A stretch of DNA of 64,000 bases from Batillaria attramentaria (GCA_018292915.2 JACVVK020000035.1:913501-977500); one strand, 5' to 3'; shown: positions 1 to 55,437, numbered from the stretch's first letter. The notes: generated by a model not told the origin, from the letters alone. A program made the numbers and translations.

Positions 1-264
1 AATGGGAAAAAATTCCCGAAATGCAGTTATGTAATGATCAATTTCACTGCAGGCAGTGGTATCGTGCATGCCAATATAAACTGTGCTAATCTTGTTTGAA
101 AATGTGTGTCAAGAGAAGAAAACCCGCAATTCATGTTTGAATACATCTGCTGTTACAACTGTCAAAAATCCAAACCTTTCATTTCTTCGGACTCAGAGAA
201 ATGGACGTATACTTTAACTCAGGATCACGATGGAACTAACAGGAAGAAAAGCAGCTATTCCTAC
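1..264 (-). other. Intron 9, partial
   Basis: AT-rich sequence after the exon 9 donor. No exon or repeat was recognised up to the window edge. Confidence 0.7.
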
Positions 265-43988
<43,724 letters not shown>

Positions 43989-44000
43989 GGCTGATTATGT

Positions 44001-44345
44001 CCTGTAAATACTTCTCATAACTTCATTTTCGGTTATTTTCGAGTGTTCGGCCAAAAATCACGGCCAACAAGGTGCCATTTCTGTAAATAGTTCTCAGGAA
44101 GTAGACACTCAAAGATTCTTACTCCAAGACTCCCGAACTTACTAAACATTTTTCCTCATTGTGTTCACGAGAGATAATATTTACAGTTGCTTTGATCCAT
44201 GGTTGTTCAGGCATCTTAGACTAAGCAAAAGCTTTCACACAAAATTTCAAAACTTACGCCGACGTGAGCATCGGCCTTACTTCTTTGGCGTATTCAGCGG
44301 CAGCATCTTCTGTGTGAGGAGGCGGCTCCAGTGGGGCAGCTAAAA
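44001..44345 (-). promoter_or_regulatory. Candidate 5' untranslated exon and promoter-proximal region of the polycystin-1-like gene
   Basis: On the minus strand a good donor (cggc followed by gtaagtt, GT at 44257-44256) lies about 250 bases before an acceptor ending at 44002. This suggests a short leader intron. The sequence above 44258 is moderately GC-rich. No TATA box or other defined promoter motif was recognised, and the transcription start is unknown. Confidence 0.25.
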
Positions 44346-45154
44346 ATAGCTGAGGACAGTGAACTAGGTGCGCCGGGTAGTTCCGTGTTACAGCTGCAGG
44401 CACTGCGGAATACTCTCGTCCACAGAAATTATGCACGTTTAAATCATTTTTTAAAAAACTGTTGCATTGTAATTTCAGTTGCTTGGTTGGTTTTGTTGTT
44501 GTTTTCAAGTTATCGGTGCGTAAGGGCCGGGTTGGTTCAAAGAACGGGGAGTGGGGCAAGGCCGGCTGGACAGGCCGGCGGACGCGGTTTTAGTTTCGAC
44601 CAGTCAGTGTTCCAGTCGGTCAAAGAATCAATTGATCAGAAGTGCGTGGATAGTAAAACACCCGAGAGTTTCTTCTTTGAGGTCGAGAGGTGAAGGGTGG
44701 TATACGGGGTGTGTTGGGGGGGGGGGGGGGGAATTACGCCGGTAACCGGGCAACATCTACGTCATCCATTCACTGAGTTTGTCAGTGTTTCTCACCACTC
44801 TCATTTACTCCACCTCTCCAGATCGGATAAGTCGCAAGCTGCCGTTGTTAAAGGGCAAGGCAAGTCAAGTGCAATGTTGGGTTTAGGGGATAGCCGGATA
44901 GTGATGTCCTAGACGGCTGCAGCCCAAAAGATTTGAACACGAACACACCATTCAGCATTTATCACACCCGGCAACGGCAGCCGAAACTGATGCGATGCCA
45001 TGGAGGCTGCCATGTTGATCCTACCAGTGACGTCACTCCACCACTCTGCAGCAGGCGAGATTCTGACAGTGTGCGTGCAGGTGTGCCTGCTACACCTTTT
45101 AGGCGTGCTATTTCTGGCTCGTATACACACTTTGCTTATTTCCTGAAAGCTAGA
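44346..45154. other. Upstream intergenic sequence
   Basis: Mostly unique, moderate GC. A G run lies at 44717-44731. No coding frame that I can support. Confidence 0.5.
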
Positions 45155-45305
45155 ATGGATTTGGGGATAGTTCCCTATAATTTCGAGCCAGAATATTCTG
45201 AGGAAGAGCTCAGTAAGGGGTCAGGCAGAAAACAGTGGGGACGATGGGGAAGAGCCGATTGATGAGAACGAGTGCAATTGTGGGAGATGCGTGCTTGACA
45301 AGTGA
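45155..45305 (+). pseudogene. Fragment resembling the P2X7 receptor C-terminal domain
   Basis: From the ATG at 45155 the frame reads MDLGIVPYNFEPEYSEEEL, then must shift by one base near 45225 to reach an acidic stretch and ENECNCGRCV before a stop at 45303. A Pro-Tyr-x-Phe-Glu-Pro-Glu opening followed by an acidic linker and Cys-x-Cys-Gly-x-Cys is the layout of the P2X7-type cytoplasmic domain found in many stand-alone invertebrate proteins. The rest of the domain is absent. It overlaps the THAP ORF on the other strand. The identity is inferred from motif memory. Confidence 0.35.
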
Positions 45306-45573
45306 AGCAGCAACATCGTTCGCAAAAGCGCCAGTGAAACAATCCGGGGTAATAATGATCTCCACAAACGAGATCTCGATTGTTCCAGGCGTATTCCTGC
45401 ACTCGGCGGGGCAAGCGAGCCTTCTTCGTGGTCTCCAACCATTTCGCACACAACCTCCGTTTTTCCTTTGATTTGTTTAGATTCGGAAATTCAAAAAAGC
45501 TTTTGTGGCTTCCATCTGCATTCTTACATATGCCCTGTTTGCTGAAGCAACCAAACGCTTTGCATTGTGGCAT
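45280..45573 (-). pseudogene. THAP-type zinc-finger domain, frameshifted
   Basis: Starting at the ATG at 45573 the frame reads MPQCKAFGC, then SFFEFP, a Leu-Cys-Ala-Lys-Trp segment and VCGDHYYP. This is the THAP C2CH layout: Cys-x4-Cys, Phe-x-Phe-Pro, Trp, Cys-x2-His. The spacing between the second and third ligand is 60 residues, longer than usual. After about 45345 the expected DCF and A-x-PT motifs continue only in the next frame (PDCFTGAF, then SLVKHASPTI). One base has thus been lost or gained. THAP domains bind DNA and many derive from P-element-like transposases. Decay, an assembly error or an unusual intron could explain the shift. Confidence 0.6.
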
Positions 45574-45609
45574 CTCGAACACAAAATAATACTCTGGAAC
45601 AACCCGCAC

Positions 45610-46250
45610 AAAGCTGGCACTGCCGACAGTGGTGGTGGAGTGACGTCACCGTCAGCACCTTTCCCGTCTCATTCGCGAAAGAGTGCGGCAACATGGCGCA
45701 GCCCAGGAACCAAAAGCAGAGGGTGTTTTCGGCGCATTTTTGAGTAAATGGTACTTTGTTCACGAAAACTTTTGCTGTCTAACAGCTTAGGACCTCAATA
45801 TCTGTCATTTAAACCCAATAGTGCTCTCAGTTGACTTGTCGTACCCGCCCTTTAAACCATATCGTGACAAAAACTTGATTAGTAGTCACAAACGCCGTGC
45901 CGTCACTGAAGTTCAGTGTTGTCAGTTTGGGGATCTTAGTTTCAGCAACGCCGGACTCTCAGCGGCTACGGTATATCCGCGATTTAGCGGATATTTATAT
46001 AGTCTTTGGTTTCAGTCCATAGTCTTCCAGTATACAGTGGTCAGGCAGCGACTGAGTCACGGCAAAGAGGTAAGCCGTACGGACCGTTAGGCCGTCACAG
46101 GATTTTTTTTCAGTGTTTGGTTGTTTGTTTTGTTTGTCTGATTGAGTGAGTGATAAATGAGTAGACGAATTACATCGCTATACAACAACCGTAATGTTGT
46201 CAAAGCCAACCTGATCAGCGAGCGGCTGCACTTACAAGGGAACTAACCGT
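45610..46250. other. No recognised feature
   Basis: Unique-looking sequence with no supported gene. Confidence 0.4.
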
Positions 46251-46328
46251 TGCGGGACTGTACTGGAACAGCAGACGAAGAGTTTGCTCTCTTCCAACGC
46301 AAGAACACTCCAGGCCGGACTCATAGAA

Positions 46329-46451
46329 TCCCTCCCCCCCCCCCCCCCTCCGTCCGCCCCCCCCCCCCCTCCCCGTCTGAAGGGGGTTGGGGAGGGAGTA
46401 AGGGTTGGACAGATGTGTTTTCTCTGCAGGTGATTCCCCCCCCCCCTACAT

Positions 46452-46532
<81 letters not shown>
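46329..46532. repeat. C-rich tracts and (AC)n microsatellite
   Basis: C homopolymers at 46333-46371, then about 39 AC units at 46454-46532. More C runs follow at 46740-46850. Confidence 0.95.
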
Positions 46533-46534
<2 letters not shown>

Positions 46535-46982
46535 AAGTCAAGTTAAAAAATAAAAAAAACACCAGCGACAAGAACAAACACAAATTAAAGTGACCGGAAC
46601 AAAAAACCCGAAACCAACCAAACAAACCGAAAAAGCCCCTAAAACCCAAAGAAAAACAAACAAACGAGCCTACTTAAATCTAGGCGGAAACTGACTTTCG
46701 CACCTAGTGTTACATGCACGCGTACTTTCATCCCTCGATACCCCCCCCCCCTCAACCCCCACCCTCTCCCACTACCCCCCCCCCCCTTTTCCAATCCCAC
46801 GCCGCTTTCCTCCCCCCCCCCCCCTCCTCCCCCGCCACCCCCCCCCCCGCCCCATCGGTTCCCCGAGTGCCTAACTTCCTCTTTTTCTTTCTTTCCCGTC
46901 AGCATTATTTTGTTTTATCCGTACCGGCACAGTGCATCCTGTGCATTGTAGCCCCGTACACCCCTCTCGGCCGCTTGAAAAA

Positions 46983-47110
46983 CAACAGACCAGGGCATAA
47001 CGAAGGAACAGCGCATGCCTAATGAGGGCTCGGAGAGGCGCGTTTGGCAATTAACCTAATTAGGCAAATTTTGCAGGGCTGTTTGGAATTTCACGGCCCA
47101 ATTACCGCGA
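46983..47110. promoter_or_regulatory. Candidate non-coding regulatory stretch
   Basis: Clean, non-repetitive sequence with closely spaced homeodomain-type cores (caattaacctaattaggcaa) among GC-rich bases. It lies about 3 kb upstream of the polycystin-1-like start. This is a composition-based guess. Confidence 0.2.
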
Positions 47111-47299
47111 AAACGCAGATAATGAAGACTTGGAGAGAGTCGGTACGAAGTGTTGGTGTTCTTTCACTGAAAAGGTCGCGATCATGAGCCGCAGAAAGAA
47201 GAGTGGAGAGGAGTTTGTGGCCTTTCTTTCTGGCTTCCCTCCCCTTTCTACCCGCCCCCCCCCCCCCCCCGACCATTCCATACCCCGCCAGCCATGCAC

Positions 47300-48067
47300 A
47301 TTGAGCCTGTTCCTCCCGGCCACTACTGTCATTATCTATTTTTTCTATTTATTTGATTTCAGTTTCAATAAAGGTCGTTTATAAATCATGTGTATTTCAG
47401 GGACAGGCCCGTGTAAAGGAACTTGAAGTATTTCAGTATTTATCTATCTATACTCTGCATTACTGCCATCCAGTGGTGGCAAATTCCGGTTGCCATACTA
47501 CAGGGCCACCGATTTTATTTATTTATTTTTATTTTATTTTTTTTGTATGTATGGTATGTGATTGTTTTAGTGTCATTCCGTCCGTGGCCCCTCCGGTTTG
47601 GAGAGGGATCTTTAACCTGTACACGTTATATCAGTTGAGCGGGCGTGTGTAAGATTGTTGGAAAATATTGGTAACCTTTCTTTTTACGGAGGTTGTTGCT
47701 TTGTTGTTGTTGTTGTTATTGTTGTTTGCTTTTTGTTGTTGCGTGCTTAGGATTTTCTTTCATTTTGAGTTCACTAAATTTATTTTTGTCAAGATTGTCA
47801 TTTTTTTTGTTAGTCACAGTGTCGCTTCATATCGTATTAGTCAGTTTTAGAGACTCCTTCTCTCTAATAACAAATACATCAGTCACTGAGTAACCACTGA
47901 TAAGTCAGTCGTCACTCACACATCATAGTAAATCTACTGATGTCAGAGTTGTTTTCTTACCAGGTATTTATGTGTGCCGGACCGTGACGCCGGAGTGGTC
48001 ATATATTTATTGTCACTGAGGGAGAAGGAGTTTAGTCTGTGCTGTGTTAATGTATCATAGTTTTACT

Positions 48068-48120
<53 letters not shown>

Positions 48121-48990
48121 CAGTGTCAAGTTGTTTGTAATCCGGCAGACACGGCACCGGCGAAGACTGAAAATGATCCCGGCCGGTACGCCGGACTGGC
48201 AATGAACTTATCTTTAAAATGATTCCATTGGGAAACTTCACTGATTGAGACTGGATCTTTAGCTTTTAGTTTCGTGTAGTTCAGCACGTTTTAGTCCTAC
48301 ATACCCCACAAACCTCTAGTTCTCGTGTCAGTGTACCTTTGTTTCAGCTTGCAAGCTATGCTCCATTTCTACGTTTGGTTTCTTTATTTTAATTGGCTGG
48401 CGCCGGCCGGGGTTTGCCGGCAAAGCAGATGGCGGGGAAATCTCGCTGTCGTCTGACAGACGCAAAGCATCCTGGGAACGGCCGTGCAGACCGCAGCTTA
48501 TCCGGCGATTGGGAAAACACTTTCCAGACCTCCTAATGGCTGTGAAAATAGTCCCAAGCTGCCAAACAGATGGTCCCGGTTTTCGCCATTTTGTCGTCGT
48601 TATCGCTCATGTCTCCCTCCTCATCGTTCCGGACTCTTGACTGAAGAGATTTTTAGAAGGCATTTTCTGAATCATTGATTTTCATGGCGGATCGCCGTTC
48701 GGCGATTTTTTTTTATTTTTATTTTATTTTTTTGTAGTGCAGTCTGTCTGGTATCTCTTATTTCTTCTTCGTGATTGTCATGCTAAAAGCGTACCGTGGT
48801 CGCGCTTGTGTCGTTGCTTGCTTTTTATTCCAAACTTTACTGAAGTTCTTTTGTTTTGTTTTTTTTCCCGGGGGTCACTGCCGTGATCACTAGTGCAGTC
48901 CCAGCCACGTCCAAGTTTGAAATCCATCGCTTTATTTCAGCTTAACATTGAGAGTGTAGCCACTGTTTCAATGATGGCAATAATGTATAC
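47300..48990. other. AT-rich intergenic sequence
   Basis: TTG- and T-rich sequence including a (GTT)n tract at 48072-48121. AATAAA occurs at 47366. No exon could be supported. Confidence 0.4.
48072..48121. repeat. (GTT)n microsatellite
   Basis: About 16 GTT units. Confidence 0.95.
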
Positions 48991-49082
48991 ATGTATGTAT
49001 GTATGTATGTATGTATGTATGTATGTATGTATGTATGTATGTATGTATGTATGTATGTATGTATGTATGTATGTATGTATAT
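48982..49082. repeat. (ATGT)n microsatellite
   Basis: About 24 tetranucleotide units. Confidence 0.95.
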
Positions 49083-49679
49083 ATGCTGTCTTACGTGACT
49101 GGTAATTTCTTATTTACTTATTTATCTATTCATTTTTACGGAGATTAGGCGCCGTATATTAATAATAATAATAATAAGTAGTAGTAGTAGTGTTATTCAG
49201 TATTACGCCAAATCAGTCGTCATCGTTCAACCCAAAGAGCCACACACGACGCAGCAGTTGTAGTCGTGAGTTCGCGCCTGACTTACACGTAACATCACCA
49301 CCACCACCACCACCACACTCACTTAGCTAAGCGGATGGAACGGGACTCGCTTGAGTGTCTCTAGAATAATTGTTGCTGACAGCCGCCGACTGTAGGGTTT
49401 GATTTTCGTTACCTCCCGAAGCACAGGCACTCTCTAATGTTTCTTCTTTGTCAGTGCTAGAGTGAGTCATGAAGGTTTTTGTTGGCCAGGTAAACTGACT
49501 GGAGGCCGGCGTGAGTTCTTTTTCTCGCTTGACTTACGCCCAAGGCCCGTGCTACTGGTGGTGGAGACGATACTACGCGGCACTGACGCAATCAGTGTTG
49601 TTCGAGAAGAGCAGAAAATCGCACTTTTGGTGCGTGCGTTTAGGGAGGGGACAAGAGGCAGAGGGCTGCGCTTAGTTCA

Positions 49680-49759
49680 GTCCCGGCTTTGCTTGAACAT
49701 TTTTGATACCGTGCTGCCGCATATACCTTTCGTTACACTCTCAGCGACAATAAAGGCTG

Positions 49760-49793
<34 letters not shown>
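49680..49793 (+). repeat. Candidate retroelement 3' end: AATAAA then (TAC)n
   Basis: gcgacaataaaggctgacta runs straight into about ten TAC units. Polyadenylation-type signal plus a short simple-repeat tail is typical of many LINE and SINE 3' ends. No reverse transcriptase frame was found upstream. Confidence 0.35.
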
Positions 49794-49805
49794 GTAATTG
49801 TGGAA

Positions 49806-49806
<1 letters not shown>

Positions 49807-49879
<73 letters not shown>

Positions 49880-49885
49880 CGCGCG
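49807..49885. repeat. (GT)n(GC)n microsatellite
   Basis: About 32 GT units then about 7 GC units. Confidence 0.95.
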
Positions 49886-49957
49886 TGCTTATTGGACTTT
49901 TATTTTGTATCAAGATATTATTCATTTAAGATTTTATATTTCAAGATCATATTATAA

Positions 49958-50199
49958 TGAAGGCGGAGCAACTGCAGGAGTCTGAAGACAATTTACTGTT
50001 TGAAATATCACATTTTAAAACAGATCGGGCAAGACAAGATTTTTGAACTTGAATTTGAATCAATGAGTCACTACGTTACAAATGATCCTCTGCACGAACC
50101 TTCACTTGAAAATCAGTTTGCTTTTGGGCAGAAGTCAAGCGGGAAAAAGAAACCAAGCCAACAGGAGAGCCGAGTGTGCAGCCGGTTGCTGGGACCAGG
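49958..50199 (+). other. Exon-like open stretch of unknown nature
   Basis: An ATG at 49958 opens 28 codons (MKAEQLQESEDNLLFEISHF and on). A second frame is open from about 50032 to a good donor (gaccag/gtaaga, GT at 50200). The amino-acid mix is plausible but no family was recognised, and the two frames would need joining. It may be a decayed exon or chance. Confidence 0.2.
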
Positions 50200-50504
50200 T
50201 AAGAGAAAGAAAACATTTGGAGCGGACCAGGTGGCAAACGTCTCACCTGCAGCACTTGGGAAGCCTTCAGCGAAAGAAGGGCCTCCCTGCGCCATCCTGA
50301 AATACTGGCACTGACTGCCGGCTCGTCCATCAAAGAGCTGCCATTCCTCGCTACCTGGTTCAGGCTGTCATTTGACACCGCCTGACTACCCCCTCCCCTC
50401 CCCCGTTCCCACCTTCCAGCTCATCAATGCCCGAGCACTGACAGCTCCCCCCCCCCCTCTACCCCAAAACCACCCTCTCCCGGTCCCAATTCACCCTTAC
50501 CTGA

Positions 50505-50668
50505 TGGGGGAGCCGGGGAGCGTTGGTTTTTCAATGCTCTGGTCGTGAGTTCGAATCCCGTCTAGGGTCATGTATAATTATTTTTCTCGTTTGCCCGTCG
50601 TCTTTCATATCAACCACACGTGGTGGAAAACGACGTTAAACTCCCAAACACCCACCCACCCGCCCTCC
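50505..50668 (+). repeat. SINE-A copy
   Basis: gagttcgaatcccgtctagg marks the B-box side; the tail reads cgacgttaaactcccaaaca followed by (cccacc)n. Confidence 0.75.
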
Positions 50669-50945
50669 CTACCCACCCGCCCTCCCTACCCGAAGCTTCT
50701 GTGCAGTTGTGACTAACAGTTCAACAGCTGTAGCTCCGTTCGTGTCCGTTATACTATATAGAACTCACTGTGTGTTTTTACTGTATGACGTCAGCCGTCC
50801 AAGGCTTGACTGAGTGTTAATCTTGTTGGCCTTTAGGGGCTCTAACCTTTTAAGAGCATAGCGACTTCAAGTTGTCACCACTCGGCACTTGTCTGCAATA
50901 GTTTGCTGTTAGAATTTGCATTCAATGGCGTTTTTCAGTCTGGTG

Positions 50946-51113
50946 GGGCGGGTGGGTGTTTGGGGGTTTAACGTCCTTTTCCACCACTTAGGGTGATATC
51001 AAAGACGGGGCAACGACGAAAACGCCAGCACAAATATTTGGCCCCAGCCGGGATCGAACTCACGACCCGAGCATTAGAAGTCCAACGCTCTACCATTCGA
51101 CCCCCGGCTCCCC
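50946..51113 (-). mobile_element. SINE-A copy with perfect 12-bp target duplication
   Basis: Flanked by ttcagtctggtg at 50934-50945 and 51114-51125. The head is at the right with gggatcgaactcacgacccg. Confidence 0.85.
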
Positions 51114-51198
51114 TTCAGTCTGGTGCAAAGGACAGAGCGGCTGATAATGACATTATTATTGATACTGATAGAATTATGTGGGCGAAATAATCGCCTTT

Positions 51199-51269
51199 GA
51201 AAAAAAAAAAAAAAAAAAAGGTAAACAAGGTACCACCCCCCCCCCCCCCCAAAAAAAAAAAAAAAAAAA
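51199..51269. repeat. A run, C run, A run
   Basis: About 20 A, then about 15 C followed directly by about 18 A. Confidence 0.95.
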
Positions 51270-51299
51270 GAAGAAATGATTGTCCGACTCAGCTGATGA

Positions 51300-51550
51300 T
51301 CGTTCGGAAATGCTTTGGAAATGTTCAGCCCACCAAGTTTGAAAAATAAATGCATATCTAAATTCCGAAATTTAAATAGCTGAGCTGACCCTTCGCACCA
51401 CGTGATTGTAATACGTTTATGTCCTGTGTGTGAGAGAATGCGTGTGATTCACGTGAGCGTGCGTGTTGGGTTTAGCTCGCGGCGCTTTGAGCCAAAAATA
51501 TTTGGGATAAAGCGCCTATATTAATGCGATTATTATTATTATTATTATTA
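51300..51550 (+). repeat. SINE-D copy, 5' truncated, with (ATT)n tail
   Basis: Collinear with the inverted copy at 55015-55437: ggaaatgttcagcccaccaa, ttccgaaatttaaatagctg, cgcaccacgtgattgtaa, gcgctttgagcc, then (ATT)n. The tRNA-like head is missing. Confidence 0.7.
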
Positions 51551-51754
51551 TCTATCAACACCCAGACTGTGGGTTTGTGTGGATTTCAGTTTCGCTGACC
51601 TGCCAAGACTGACTCTGATTTAATGGCGTTTATTGATCTTGTTCAATTCGCCTCATCTATGATTTTGTCGCTACGTTCAGGCATCTTCAGTTTGAAGCTT
51701 TAAATCACAGTACGTGTACAGATACATGTACCACAACCGTGCATGGCCCGTACT

Positions 51755-52266
51755 GATGTAAAACTCGAGGTTAATTTAACCCACGGCTACGGGCCTAACC
51801 CAGACTAGGACAAAAGAAACCCCAAAACAAAATTAAATAAAAAACGGAAGCGAAGAAAGGTAGGAAAAAATCCTCCCCTAACGTCTTAGGCACCATGGTG
51901 GAATGGACCCGCTTCCTGGTTAAACAAAAAAACCGGCAACAGAAAATTTAACCCTAGAGCTAGTTTAGTTCGAGGTTAGATTCTAACCCTGGGCCCGCAT
52001 GTAAAACTGAGTCAGGGTTAGGGAGTTTAGCCCCGGGTTAGAGTCTAACCTCGAACTAAACTAGCTCTAGGGTGAAATTTTCTGTTGTTTCCTGTTTTAA
52101 ATCAGGAAGCGGGTCCATTCCACCATGGTGCCTAAGCCGTTATAGAAGGATTTTTCTCTTTCTTTCTTCGCTTCCTTTTTTATTTAATTTTGTTTTGGGG
52201 TTTCTTTTGTCCTAGTCAGGGTTAGGCCCGTAGCCGTGGGTTAAATTAACCTCGAGTTCTACATCC
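51755..52266. mobile_element. Foldback element: two arms of about 235 bp around a 35-bp loop
   Basis: The left arm (51755-51994) and right arm (52030-52266) are reverse complements at roughly 90 per cent by eye. They share actcgaggttaatttaaccc, caccatggtggaatggaccc and ctagagctagtttagttcga. No coding frame. Transcripts would fold into a long hairpin. Confidence 0.88.
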
Positions 52267-52279
52267 GGGCCCGGCCGGG

Positions 52280-53085
52280 GCTCAGTAAAATCCCTAACCT
52301 CGACTTTCACATGCCGATGCGGACCCTGTTCTTTTCCTGGGACGACATCCTAGAAGAAATATTGGCGGCAAGCACATGCTGACGTAGAGAAAGACTTAGG
52401 TCATGCGAGTTATACCGCTCATCATGCAGACCTCATTACGCGAGTTACGCAGTAAATGCATTCATTGTGGGTCTCCTGGGTGCTCTCCTGGCTTTAATAC
52501 ACGTCCATTTGGTGCGCATGTGCTATCCGGGCTTCTTTTACAGCTGGTTTATTTAGAATAACGGATTAAAACCATGTGCTTGACAATCACAAGGGATATC
52601 TACCGTCGTCTGCAAAAAAGGGGCCTAAGCCGTAATAAATAAGTCGCGCTTACGCCCTTTTAACATACGGCGGTGTACATCCAATATCGGCAAGGAATAT
52701 AACAGTCTTGGCCAATCTCGGCAAATTCACATCACAGCTCCAGAGGTTCAGGCACCTGCAACCGTTGACCTACATCGCTCGGTGCGTGTCAGTCCGGCGA
52801 CCTTGCACGTGCAGCATGCGGTTCCTGAGGCAAAGACAGTGTCGCATCAGTGGGCCGCTCAGCTGGTGTTTGTTGCTGTGACCCGGATGACCGTCTTTGA
52901 TGAGAGGTTTCAGCGGCAGGGTTTGTTATCGCGGGGTCGAGCTAAGCTATCTTGCAAGCTGTGAAGGTGTTGATACGCCTTGATAACAAATTTAAAAAAA
53001 ACAAAAAAAACCTCAGTATTCTTTTTGTTCTCAAAACAGCTTTCATGTGAACTTTAGCAGGTTTGGATAACACCAGACAACGTAG
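52280..53085. other. No recognised feature
   Basis: Unique-looking intergenic sequence; no gene or repeat that I can support. Confidence 0.4.
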
Positions 53086-53086
53086 A

Positions 53087-53088
<2 letters not shown>

Positions 53089-53135
<47 letters not shown>
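53089..53135. repeat. (GT)n microsatellite
   Basis: About 23 GT units. Confidence 0.95.
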
Positions 53136-53137
<2 letters not shown>

Positions 53138-54699
53138 TGCTCGCTTGCTTGAGTTGCCTCCCATATGGTATTATCCTCAGCGCACATATCCATCTCTTCT
53201 GAAGTGCTCATGGCGCCGCAGGGCTGAAGGACGAAGCAGTGAAAGCTTTCTCCCGCTAAGCGCTACTTTACGAGCATACCTTCACCCTGCTATTCACACT
53301 GGTGCGTGCGACAGTATTTCTGTTTTCCGCGCCGCGCCACCGGCCACAGCCTACACCTCAGTCGTCGAATGGACGTGGGATTTTTAGCGTGCCCGCACAC
53401 TTGATATTCAAGTTGTGCGTGCGTGTGTACACGAGGGCATTAGTTGCGTATCAGTGACTCGTAATAACATCTCTCATGTAAACTGGATCTCGAGTCATAG
53501 CGGATTCAGTTTCAGTTCAGGAGTTCAGTTTATCAGTCTGTGGCAAAACTGACCTTGAAACAAAGCGGCCTCTGTGACACATTCGCTACAAGAAAGTGTG
53601 ACATCCCCCAACCCCAGTTTATATCTCCCGGGATCTAGCGTTTACGGCGCGTAAATTGGCGCCTTCTGCTGCTTGTGTTGATGCTGACTTGTATCTTTTG
53701 TTTTCCGGTCTGCACGTGCTGGGCCACCTACATTGCTTACCTCCCTTCGCTGTCGCAGTCGCGTCCCTTTCCGGTGCTGCTTCATTAGTGAGTAGCAGAT
53801 GTTCGTGTTTTGAGGCGCTCTCTCTCTCTCTCTTCTGTCGCTAAAAAAGCACCCCCGACCCTCACTCACCCCCTCGCGAACTCATAACACAAGCACGCAA
53901 CAGTACCACCCCTCCCCAAATCACCACCCTCTCTTCTCACTGATTAAACCACCCCCTCGTTTTTGTGATTTTTTTTTTCACCGTCTCCACGCTAGGAGCC
54001 TGTTGAACACGCTAGATTATAACTGTGCAGTGTAACGTAGCGGTTTGAAGATGTACAAGTAGACAGACATAATTATATGCGATGACAAAGCGTATATGGC
54101 TGGAGATCTGATCACATAATAGCAGCTTCTCCTCAATCAGCAATCATGTTGTTGTTTTTTTCTGTAGAAAACAGTTTTTTTCTGCAGGAAAAAAAGCACT
54201 TTCTTCCTGGGATAAACGGTCTTCTGCAGAAAATTCTATCCTCCCCCCCCCCCCCCAAAAAAAAAGACATGAGAAAGACAATTTCTGCAGAAAACTGACT
54301 TTTCTGCATGTGTACAACTCAAAGGTTGTGCGTTTTATAAATTATTGTTATTATTATTATTATTATACTGACGACAACGACCATTTCATCGGTAACGATG
54401 ACAACCATGATGAGTCATCACTCGAGACCTTGACCTTACGTGACCCAGCTGCTCGACCGATACTCGGACTCCGAGACAGGTACTCGGCTAGTGCTAATGA
54501 TAGTTATCTGATTGAGTTTTCGTGTTCTGCCGCACTTTCTCCTACAGCCTAGTCCTGCCAGCAGGCTACTTGAGTAACGCGAGTACCGTCCTCTGTAACA
54601 TTACTGCCAGTTGTGGTGTGGCTGGTAATGGAAGTCAGTGAAGGGTCTGTGGGAGCTGCAATTAGCCACCCCATTCCAGTCAATCAGAAGTGTCGAGCC

Positions 54700-54925
54700 C
54701 TCAGAATTCAGCCAATCGCGTCTCGCAGCATAATGAGCATAACACTGACGTCAGTGACATGGTCTGGCAAACTTCCATTCCAGACACTACAACGTAGGGA
54801 AGCACGTGTAGTTTGATATGACTGAAACATGGGAAGATAGCAGAAAGTCCATGGAGGTCAATTGAGGATAAAGACCAGTACGTCAATCTCTTTCACCTTG
54901 AAATCACCGCCGGATTTGACACCTT
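54700..54925 (-). repeat. Dispersed repeat family F, copy 2 (inverted)
   Basis: The reverse complement carries the blocks of 5460-5695: gtgaaagagattgacgta-tggtctttat, catgtttcagtcatatcaaa and gttgtagtgt. Non-coding. Confidence 0.6.
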
Positions 54926-55014
54926 AGAGTGCGTGCTCATCAGTCCATGGCTAGACCACCATTTAGTTGAAAATATCCCTTCATCAATTCAAGTTACTCA
55001 ATGATTTTATTGCT

Positions 55015-55437
55015 TTATAATAATGATAATAATAATAATAACAATGAGTATTGTATAGGCGCTTTACCCAATTTCATGAATCGGCTCAAAGCGCCGCGAA
55101 CTGAATCCAACACGCACGCTCACGTGAATCACACGCATTCTCTCACACACTGGACATCAGTAAACACATTACAATCACGTGGTGCGAAGGGTCAGCTCAG
55201 CTATTTAAATTTCGGAATTTTTAGAATTGCATTTATTTTTCAAATTTGGTGGGCTGAACATTTCCAAAGCAGAGGCGGAGGAAGCCGGAGTACCCGGAGA
55301 GAACGCCCGACGAACGGCCCGAATGAGCGGTGCCACATACGACTGAGAAGGAAAAATTCTTTGTCCCGAATGGAGCTCGAACCCCTGACCTCTCGCATTG
55401 GTGACAAGTCTCTTAACCAGTAGACCACCGACCGCCC
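55015..55437 (-). mobile_element. SINE-D copy with tRNA-like head and (TTA)n tail
   Basis: In minus sense it starts with gggcggtcggtggtctactg, continues to a B-box-like ggggttcgagctcc, then the body shared with 51300-51550, and ends in an (ATT)n tract at 55016-55040. About 420 bp. Confidence 0.7.

Noticed and set aside
50076..50378. 100-codon minus-strand ORF
   Set aside because: No recognised motif; it lies antisense to an equally unconvincing plus-strand frame.
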